Below are positions 47,765 through 53,698 of a stretch of DNA of 53,698 nucleotides, piece by piece. Both the position numbers and the translations under genes were made by a program. Source of the stretch: Oscillospiraceae bacterium (GTDB taxonomy: Bacteria; Bacillota; Clostridia; Oscillospirales; Oscillospiraceae); contig CADBKO010000014.1 in assembly GCA_902795345.1 (NCBI GenBank), positions 1 through 53,698 of the forward strand, written 5' to 3'. Below the pieces are notes generated by a model. The model saw only the letters and a program-made list of their open reading frames with translations, had not been told where the DNA came from and ran no database searches. Position 1 is the stretch's first letter, and each line of letters opens with the position of its first letter.

Positions 47765-50734
47765 TCACGGATCCGCATCCTCGCCGCCTATCTCCCCCGC
47801 GCCTTTGTTCAGGATCGCAGCCAGGGTATCCGCGGCTTTTTTCATGTTCAGCGGCTTGGCGATATGCCCGTTCATCCCCGCTTCATGGGCGGCGGCAATA
47901 TCCTCGCTGAAGGCCTTGGCCGTCAGGGCCACGATGGGGATGGAGGCCAGGGCCGGGTTTTTCAGGCTGCGGATCAGCTTCGCGGCGTTGTAGCCGTTTT
48001 TCACGGGCATCTCGATGTCCATGAGGATCAGGGCATAGCGCCCCGGCTCCGAGGCGGCGAGCATCTCCACCGCTTCTTCCCCGTTCTCGGCGGTGTCCAC
48101 CTGGAAGCCCGCCTCCCGCAGCAGGGCTTTCTCCACGTCCCGGTTGTCCGGATCGTCCTCCGCCAGCAGCAGGCGGACCCCGGAGAAGGCGCCCGCGGCT
48201 TCCTCTCCCCCGGCGGAAGCGCCGGAGCCCGCCGCTTCCGGGTCAGGCGGGAAGGCAACGTCCACCACAAACTCGGAGCCCTTCCCCTGTTCGGAGAATA
48301 CCTGGATGGAGCCGCCCATGATGTCCACGATGCTCTTGGTGATGGCGGTGCCCAGGCCGGTGCCCTGGATATTCTCCACCGTTGCGGTCTTTTCCCGCTC
48401 ATAGGCTTCAAAGACCTTGGCGGCAAATTCGGGGCTCATGCCGATGCCCGTATCCTTGACGCTGAGCCGGAAGCCGATCCTGTCTTTCTCCCGCCCCGTC
48501 TGCCGGAGCGTCACCGTCACGCTGCCCCCCTCGGGGGTGAACTTATAGGCGTTGCTGATAAGGTTGAGGAGCACGCGGTTGAGCCGGTTGCCGTCGCAGA
48601 GGACGCGGGGATCCGTGACGTCCTCGCAGGAGACGGTGTAGTGCAGTCCCTTGGTCTCCATCTGGGTGCTGAACAGGTCCCGCACCTCTCCCATCACATG
48701 GCGCAGATCGGTGGGGACGGGCATCAGCTCCATCTTCCCGCTCTCGATGCGGCTCATTTCCAGCACGTCGTTGATCAGCGCCAACAGGTGGCTGCTGGAG
48801 GCTTCGATCTTGTCCAGATAATCCCGGCTGCGGGGGGACAGGTCCTTTTCCCGTTTTGCCAGGGTCACATAGCCCACGATGGCATTCATCGGGGTGCGGA
48901 TATCGTGGCTCATATTGGAAAGGAAGGTGGTCTTTGCCTGGCTGCTCTGTTCCGCCAGGGTCTTGTCCTCCACCGCCGTCTGATGCTGCTTCTGCACCGT
49001 GGAATAGATGCGGAACACGATGAGCAGCGCCACCATGAACAGCATGAACTGGATGAGGGTATTCCGGACGATCTGCCCCGTCAGCTTGTTGAAGCGGTCG
49101 GTCATCATGCTGCGGTAGCTCTCCACCTTGGATTCCATTTCGGTCTGGTTTTCCTGCTCCAGGACCTGGGCATAGTTCTGCCCCGCCTCCTCCACGACCG
49201 CCTCGGTGGCCTGCTCCGTGGTGCCCATGATCCAGATCATGGAAGTGAAGAAGATCAGCAGCAGCAGGACGATCCAGATGACGGTGCTCTTTCCCATGCG
49301 CCGGGAGCTGTCCCGCCGGAAGATCAGGTAAAAGACCACGAAGCCCAGCACGGACCACAGCAGGAACATCAGATAGGATTCCATGGAGAGGGTAGAAACG
49401 GACCAGATATTGGGGATCAGGAAATAGAGCAGGAAGAAAACGGAGAATCCGATGCCCAGGACGGCGGAAACCAGGACACCTCTGTTCTTTTCGGACAGGG
49501 CCTGCCGGAAGGCGACGGCGGAGGTATAGGCATAGGCGATGGTCACGCCGATGGTGTTGACGTCGATGATCCAGCCGATGGCCGAGCGCCCCAGGAATGG
49601 GATGGGCAGGGAAATCAAAATCAGGAACAGGATCGCGTTTTTCGGCGCGCCCTGCTTGTTGAGGGCCGCCATGGGCGCGGGAAGCATATCTTCCCTGGCC
49701 ATGGAATAGATCATGCGGCTGGCAGCGGTCATGTTCCCCACCAGGCCGGTGATGATGCCGGCGGCGGCTGCCACGCCCAGGATGGCGACGCCGGCGTTCC
49801 CCATGGCGTCGGCTGCCGCGTAGAAGGTGGGCAGCCCCTGAACGCCGCTGAGCTTTCCCAGACTGCCGAGGTAGTCCACCCAATCGGGGAAGCCTTCCGG
49901 CTGGGCCGCGGCTGCGATCAGCGCAAGGCAGATGTAGGCGACGGCGGAGGTGAGCAGGGAGACGACCACGATGCGGAGGGTCTTTTTGACGGGGAAACGG
50001 AATTCCTCCGTGGAATGGGACACGGATTCAAAGCCCGCGAAGGCCCAGGGCGCCAGAAACACGATGAACAGAATCCCCGCGCCGGGCTTGTACTCCGGCG
50101 AGAACAGGGGCTCCAGGGTGACGGCGCCGCCGGTGCGTGGCTTGAGGAAAACCACCAGGGTGACGACGGCGATGCTCACGATGAGGTACAGGGCCAGCAG
50201 GATCTGGGCCAAGGACGCCGTGCGGCTGCCCCGCAGGCAGACGAAGCCGAAAAGCAGCACCGAAAACAGAGAGATCATGATCTCTCCCATGTAGACGTCA
50301 TAGCCCGCGATGGTATAGATATAGCCGAAGCGCAGCAGGTCCCCGAAGACATTGCGGAAAATGAGGGGGATGGCGGTGGCGTTGGCCCAGATGATGGCCA
50401 GGTACACCAGCCCCATGAACCAGGCGGAAAGGAAGCCATGGTCATAGCCGAAGATCATTTTGGCGAAGGTGAAGGTGCCGCCAGCGTCGGGATACCGGTT
50501 CATCAGATAGGCATAGTTTATGCCGATGACCAGCATGATCAGGGCGCCGATCAGGATGCCCAGCGCCGTGCCCAGAGGCCCCGCGATGGGCAGGAAGGTA
50601 TTGCCCGGCATGACGAAAGCGCCCCAGCCGACGCTGCAGCCGAAGGACAGGGCCCAGACCGCCAGCGGAGACAGGCGGCGAATAAGCCGGGAAGCGCCTG
50701 CGCCGCTTTCCGCAGCGCTGCTTTGTTTATCCAT
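47765..50734 (-). CDS. APC permease - histidine kinase - receiver fusion protein
   Basis: A 989-residue single frame. Residues 20-475 are an APC-superfamily amino-acid permease (12 hydrophobic segments; SVGWGAFVMPG at 34-44 is the TM1 unwound motif). An extra TM (485-503), about 50 extracytoplasmic residues and another TM (556-577) follow. The histidine kinase has the H-box SNMSHDIRTP with His610, N-box LLNLISNAYKF, DTGIG at 761-765 and GTGLG at 791-795. The receiver (853-975) has the acidic patch ED at 859-860, phosphoacceptor Asp906 in LMDIEMP and Lys960. All catalytic residues are intact. The start is ATG 50732-50734. It is second in an operon with another hybrid kinase and mscS. The best-known comparable transporter-kinase is CbrA (an SLC5 transporter domain). 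A sensor for a transported amino acid is the obvious hypothesis. Confidence 0.93.
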   Translation of the reverse strand: MDKQSSAAESGAGASRLIRRLSPLAVWALSFGCSVGWGAFVMPGNTFLPIAGPLGTALGILIGALIMLVIGINYAYLMNRYPDAGGTFTFAKMIFGYDHGFLSAWFMGLVYLAIIWANATAIPLIFRNVFGDLLRFGYIYTIAGYDVYMGEIMISLFSVLLFGFVCLRGSRTASLAQILLALYLIVSIAVVTLVVFLKPRTGGAVTLEPLFSPEYKPGAGILFIVFLAPWAFAGFESVSHSTEEFRFPVKKTLRIVVVSLLTSAVAYICLALIAAAAQPEGFPDWVDYLGSLGKLSGVQGLPTFYAAADAMGNAGVAILGVAAAAGIITGLVGNMTAASRMIYSMAREDMLPAPMAALNKQGAPKNAILFLILISLPIPFLGRSAIGWIIDVNTIGVTIAYAYTSAVAFRQALSEKNRGVLVSAVLGIGFSVFFLLYFLIPNIWSVSTLSMESYLMFLLWSVLGFVVFYLIFRRDSSRRMGKSTVIWIVLLLLIFFTSMIWIMGTTEQATEAVVEEAGQNYAQVLEQENQTEMESKVESYRSMMTDRFNKLTGQIVRNTLIQFMLFMVALLIVFRIYSTVQKQHQTAVEDKTLAEQSSQAKTTFLSNMSHDIRTPMNAIVGYVTLAKREKDLSPRSRDYLDKIEASSSHLLALINDVLEMSRIESGKMELMPVPTDLRHVMGEVRDLFSTQMETKGLHYTVSCEDVTDPRVLCDGNRLNRVLLNLISNAYKFTPEGGSVTVTLRQTGREKDRIGFRLSVKDTGIGMSPEFAAKVFEAYEREKTATVENIQGTGLGTAITKSIVDIMGGSIQVFSEQGKGSEFVVDVAFPPDPEAAGSGASAGGEEAAGAFSGVRLLLAEDDPDNRDVEKALLREAGFQVDTAENGEEAVEMLAASEPGRYALILMDIEMPVKNGYNAAKLIRSLKNPALASIPIVALTAKAFSEDIAAAHEAGMNGHIAKPLNMKKAADTLAAILNKGAGEIGGEDADP

Positions 50735-50779
50735 GGTGAACCTCTCTTCTCTCTGCAATGGAGCGCCGGTCCGGGGGCG

Positions 50780-53065
50780 TCATTCCCCGGCGCGGAGCCT
50801 GTTTAGCTCCCGTCGGATGGCGGCGGGGTCGATGGGCTTGGAAGCAAAACCGCTCATCCCCGCGGCGAGGGCTTCCCCGGAGCCCTCCTGGGTGGTGCTA
50901 GCCGTCAGGGCGATGATGGGCAGGTCTGCCGCACTTCTGCCGGGCAGGGCCCGGATGGCGGCGGTTGCCTCGTATCCGTTCATCACCGGCATGTTCACGT
51001 CCATCAGGATCGCGTCGAAGGTCCCGTCGGGGGCGGCGGTCACCTTTTCCACCGCCTCCGCCCCGTCGGCAGCCAGCTCCACCGTCCAGCCCTCCCCCGT
51101 GAGCATCAGTTCCCCGATCTCCCGGTTGAGCTCGTTATCGTCCACCAGCAGCACATGCAGGGCTTCGCCCCCTTCTGCCGCAGGCTGTTCCGTTTTTTCC
51201 TCCGTCCCGGACCGGGGTGCGGGGCGGAAGGCGAGATCGAGCACCACCCGGGCGTTCCCGCCCTTCTCAGAGCTCACGCGGACCGTGCCGTCCATGGCGT
51301 CCACGAAAGCCTTTATCACGGTCATGCCCAGGCCCACGCCGGGCAGCTCCTCCAGTTTTTCGTTATTCTCCCAGCCGGTCTCCTCGAAAATGCTGTCCAG
51401 GGCGTCCGCCGGGATCTCCATGCCCTCGTTCTGGATGCAGAATTCGTAATCCCGCTTCTCCCCGCCGTTCTCCGGCCCCTGGGAGACGCTGAGGCTGATG
51501 TCGCTCCCTTCCGGGGCGAATACGCAGGAGTTTTCCAGGAGGCGGCCCAGGATCCGCCGCAGGCGGTCCTCGTCGCACAGGACCACGTTTTCCCGCAAGC
51601 CGGAGGTCTCTGCGTGGACATGGAGCCGCTTATCACGCCGCTCCTCGGCGAAATGCGCCGTGATCTTCTCTGCGAAGGCCCGCAGATCCGTGGGCTTTTC
51701 CTCCAGCGCCATCTCCCCGGAGTCGATCAGGCTCATGGCAAAAAGGTCTTCCAGCAGGGTTTGGAGCCGCCGCCCGGAAGCGCTGATCCGGGCCATCTGC
51801 GCCTGCACTTCCCCCATATCCGCCGCGGCGGAAGCCTTGTCCGCGCATTCCAGGATGCCTTCCACGGGGGTGCGCAGGTCGTGGGAGACCCGGGCGAAAA
51901 AGCGGGAGCTTGCGTTTTTGGCCGTGACCGCCTCCGCCAGGGCGTCGGTCAGCTTCTGGTTCTGCGCGGTCTGCTCCTCCTGCAGGCTGGTGGAGTCGGA
52001 CACCAGCATCAGGTAGAACTTGCTGGCCCGGTCGATCCGGTAGAACACCACATGCTTATAGCGCTTCGCCCCGTCCAGGATGAAGGGGGCGTTCACATCG
52101 TACACCGTCGTCTCCGCCATGGCCTTGTCGATGACGGAAAGGCGCAGCGGCTTGGGTCCCTTGGCCTTGCCCTCCTCCCGGACCATAGCGGGAAGGATAT
52201 AATTGAGGTAGAGGGATTCGTAAGTGTCGTCCTCGTCGTCGGGCAGCAGCAGGCCCTTCTTTTTGCCGGTGTTGCTGATGATCACCCGGTATTTTCCGTC
52301 GATCAGATAGGCGATGCGGTCATACTGATCCATCAGCACGTCCTCCAGTAGCGCCTTCTGGATCACTTCCTCGTTGTAAGGCCTCTCGATGATGAAGGCG
52401 ACGATGTCGCCGGAAACGGGCATTTTCGACAGGGTCGCCGTCATGCGGACGTAACCCGCTTCCCCGTCCTTCCGACGAACCAGCAGCACTTTGGAGACCG
52501 AGGTGTGCCCTTCTTCATAGCGGCGCAGCAGTTCCTCCCGCCGGAAAGTGCTGTCTGTTTCTTTGCCGGCGGCATCCAGGACATACGCTTTCCGGGCCTG
52601 GAGCAGCTCGGAATACACGTCGGTCTCATAGTCGCTGTCATAGAGGAAAGACCCGGCCCGCTCCTCCACCTCGTCCCTGGTGAGGTTCACCAGGAAGGCG
52701 GCCAGGGAATCCCGGGTTATGGCGTTCAGCTCCGTGCGCATCTCCTCATAGCGGTGCGCCAGGACCCGGTCCGTATCCCGGATGTGGCCGATGATCCCGT
52801 ACATGACCATCAGCAGCAGGAAAACGAAAATGCTGCCGCCCAGCAGGATCGACGCCATCATCAGGTCGGCAATCCCGCTCAGGCCAACCACGATATAGCC
52901 CACGAGGAAAAAGACCAGGAGGATCAGCGGCACGACCAGCATCCCCATGCGCATGGTCTGCTGCTCCAGAGTCCGGCTGTCCTTCACAAATACGCCGTAG
53001 CGGATGATGTTGTAGATCATCAGCGCGCTTCCGGCAAATATCATGACCGTGATCAAGGCTCCCAC
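50780..53065 (-). CDS. Membrane hybrid histidine kinase with degenerate G1 box
   Basis: A 761-residue membrane sensor kinase. Three hydrophobic segments lie at about 3-20, 42-64 and 68-92. Two PAS-like regions follow (about 113-230 and 235-355). The kinase H-box FARVSHDLRTP has His395, and the N-box has Asn512. The G1 box reads NEGMEI (546-551) instead of DxGxGI, so the nucleotide-binding Asp and second Gly are gone. G2 GVGLGMTV (576-583) is intact. The receiver (about 637-755) has DD at 642-643 and Asp689. No HPt or DNA-binding domain is present. It starts with GTG (53063-53065) with GGGAGG 8 nt upstream. It is first in the kinase-permease/kinase-mscS operon. Confidence 0.92.
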   Translation of the reverse strand: MGALITVMIFAGSALMIYNIIRYGVFVKDSRTLEQQTMRMGMLVVPLILLVFFLVGYIVVGLSGIADLMMASILLGGSIFVFLLLMVMYGIIGHIRDTDRVLAHRYEEMRTELNAITRDSLAAFLVNLTRDEVEERAGSFLYDSDYETDVYSELLQARKAYVLDAAGKETDSTFRREELLRRYEEGHTSVSKVLLVRRKDGEAGYVRMTATLSKMPVSGDIVAFIIERPYNEEVIQKALLEDVLMDQYDRIAYLIDGKYRVIISNTGKKKGLLLPDDEDDTYESLYLNYILPAMVREEGKAKGPKPLRLSVIDKAMAETTVYDVNAPFILDGAKRYKHVVFYRIDRASKFYLMLVSDSTSLQEEQTAQNQKLTDALAEAVTAKNASSRFFARVSHDLRTPVEGILECADKASAAADMGEVQAQMARISASGRRLQTLLEDLFAMSLIDSGEMALEEKPTDLRAFAEKITAHFAEERRDKRLHVHAETSGLRENVVLCDEDRLRRILGRLLENSCVFAPEGSDISLSVSQGPENGGEKRDYEFCIQNEGMEIPADALDSIFEETGWENNEKLEELPGVGLGMTVIKAFVDAMDGTVRVSSEKGGNARVVLDLAFRPAPRSGTEEKTEQPAAEGGEALHVLLVDDNELNREIGELMLTGEGWTVELAADGAEAVEKVTAAPDGTFDAILMDVNMPVMNGYEATAAIRALPGRSAADLPIIALTASTTQEGSGEALAAGMSGFASKPIDPAAIRRELNRLRAGE

Positions 53066-53101
53066 ATTCGGTTCCTCCCGGGTCCATACTTATACAGGAT
53101 A

Positions 53102-53130
53102 ACTATACCATGTTTGACAGCATTTGCCAA
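53102..53130 (-). promoter_or_regulatory. Promoter of the kinase/permease/mscS operon
   Basis: Minus strand TTGGCA (53125-53130), a 17-nt spacer and TATAGT (53102-53107), with TGG before the -10. The leader is about 30 nt to the GTG start. No other promoter is evident inside the operon. Confidence 0.65.
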
Positions 53131-53192
53131 GATACCGCAAAAATATCCGTCAGCATTTTGCGTCGGATAGCACGATTCACGGCACATCACGC

Positions 53193-53230
53193 AAAAAGAA
53201 AGACCACCGACGATGTCGATGGTCTTTCTT
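53193..53230 (-). terminator. Terminator of the tRNA-Leu transcript
   Basis: On the minus strand AGAAAGACCA pairs with TGGTCTTTCT around a loop region that can itself pair, followed by TTTTTG. It lies 2 nt past the CCA end of the first tRNA. Confidence 0.85.
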
Positions 53231-53231
53231 G

Positions 53232-53319
53232 TGGTGCGCGAGGGGGGACTTGAACCCCCACGTACGTAGTGTACACTAGAACCTGAATCTAGCGAGTCTA
53301 CCAATTCCACCACTCGCGC
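53232..53319 (-). tRNA. tRNA-Leu (anticodon CAG)
   Basis: An 88-nt cloverleaf on the minus strand. The acceptor stem GCGCGAG pairs with CTCGCGC, followed by the discriminator A and an encoded CCA (53232-53234). The anticodon stem CTAGA/TCTAG holds the loop TTCAGGT, giving anticodon CAG for the CUG codon. A long variable arm is present, as in all class II leucine tRNAs, and the T-loop GTTCAAGTC is typical. CUG is the expected major Leu codon in a GC-rich genome. Confidence 0.95.
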
Positions 53320-53350
53320 ATAATCGGGAGTGCTCGCGGCGGCTCCCGTT

Positions 53351-53435
53351 TGGTGCGGAAGATGGGACTCGAACCCACACGCCAAACGGTATACGCACCT
53401 CAAACGTACCTGTCTACCTATTCCAGCACTTCCGC
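53351..53435 (-). tRNA. tRNA-Leu (anticodon GAG)
   Basis: An 85-nt minus-strand cloverleaf. The acceptor stem GCGGAAG pairs with a wobble-containing CTTCCGC, and CCA is encoded (53351-53353). The loop TTGAGGT gives anticodon GAG for CUC and CUU. A long variable arm and the T-loop GTTCGAGTC are present. It lies 31 nt upstream of the tRNA-Leu(CAG) and shares its promoter and terminator, so both leucine isoacceptors come from one transcript. Confidence 0.95.
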
Positions 53436-53459
53436 ATGTCCTGCTCAGAAAGCTCCCTC

Positions 53460-53487
53460 ATTATAGCAAAGAATCAGCGAATGTCAA
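53460..53487 (-). promoter_or_regulatory. Consensus promoter of the tRNA-Leu pair
   Basis: Minus strand TTGACA (53482-53487), a 16-nt spacer and TATAAT (53460-53465), both hexamers perfect, with TG one base before the -10. It sits only 8 nt past the stop of the truncated kinase gene. Confidence 0.9.
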
Positions 53488-53495
53488 GAAGAATT

Positions 53496-53698
53496 TTATA
53501 AAAACGGCGGCTGAAATTTGCTGCTGTCCAGCACGTCGGAAAGACCGATGAGAAGATCCCGCATGCGGCCGTAGCGGGGTTCCCGATATGCGCGCAGCTC
53601 GTCCGGCAGGACGCGGGGCAGGGCACATACCGCCTTGGTGCCCCGGCCTTCGCCGGAGGTGATGACCAGGGTGCCCCCGTGGGCCTTGGCGATGGCCT
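53496..53698 (-). CDS. Partial histidine-kinase-type ATPase, C-terminal end only
   Basis: Only the last 66 codons are in the window, and the 5' part lies beyond the right edge. The visible AIAKAHGGTLVITSGEGRGT is the C-terminal G-box part of a HATPase domain of a sensor kinase or related protein. It is followed by a short tail (from VLPDELRAYREPRYG) ending at TAA (stop triplet 53496-53498). The rest of the protein, including its sensor and phosphorylation site, cannot be judged. It is co-directional with the tRNAs and the kinase operon but separated from them by the tRNA promoter. Confidence 0.75.
   Translation of the reverse strand, partial: AIAKAHGGTLVITSGEGRGTKAVCALPRVLPDELRAYREPRYGRMRDLLIGLSDVLDSSKFQPPFL

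Noticed and set aside
47864..50806. 980-codon plus-strand open frame opposite the permease-kinase gene
   Set aside because: Same cause. The translation is rich in His, Gly and Gln repeats with no domain, while the minus strand carries complete kinase and receiver motifs.

Overview
The window is a GC-rich (clearly above 55%) stretch of a Gram-positive, endospore-forming anaerobe. It most resembles a gut-type member of the Clostridia (Oscillospiraceae-like). The pointers are a CotJ spore-coat operon, a folate/corrinoid one-carbon gene cluster of the kind used in the methyl branch of the Wood-Ljungdahl pathway, a FabK-type fatty-acid operon, S-layer homology repeats, a UmuC/YolD pair, and frequent TTG/GTG starts with strong AGGAGG sites. 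The organism assignment is inference from gene content only.

Layout. (1) 1-4936, minus strand: fhs, fchA, folD, a methyl-THF:corrinoid methyltransferase and a corrinoid protein cut by the window edge. (2) 5180-6270, plus: a fused CotJA-CotJB protein and CotJC. (3) 6575-7945: a MATE exporter. 8054-9978: a Y-family polymerase with its YolD-like partner. (4) 10079-12226, minus: Tex. Divergent from it, 12392-16401, is a MarR regulator with a heterodimeric ABC exporter. (5) 16806-27995, plus: a 13-gene fatty-acid operon (acpP-fabK-fabD-fabG-accB-fabZ-accC-accD-accA-thioesterase-fabF-second KAS-acyl ligase), translationally coupled through many start/stop overlaps. (6) 28192-30115, minus: acyl-CoA thioesterase, HD hydrolase, TVP38 membrane protein. 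(7) 30271-37560: an esterase; a GT4 glycosyltransferase with a GH13 glucosidase on minus; a Cys-rich DUF3795 protein with a GH3 glycosidase on plus. (8) 37584-40150: flavodoxin, DUF362 ferredoxin-like protein, FMN reductase. (9) 40169-46736, minus: an envelope operon of MBOAT acyltransferase, AlgX/AlgJ-like protein, lipoprotein, SLH-transglutaminase protein and VanX-like peptidase. (10) 46935-53065, minus: a signalling operon of a hybrid kinase, an amino-acid-permease/histidine-kinase/receiver fusion and an MscS channel. (11) Two tRNA-Leu genes and the 3' end of another kinase gene close the window.

The most unusual item is the 989-residue protein at 47765-50734. It joins an APC-type permease to a histidine kinase and a receiver in one chain, next to a second hybrid kinase with a degenerate ATP-binding G1 box and an MscS channel, with no DNA-binding output protein in sight. 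Another sharp observation is that FolD lacks the catalytic Lys and Gln of the cyclohydrolase reaction and sits beside a dedicated cyclohydrolase, FchA, which suggests the two activities have been split. Cis-elements worth attention are an inverted repeat on the acpP promoter, a MarR operator on the exporter promoter, and a recurring extended -10 (TGn) in most recognisable promoters.
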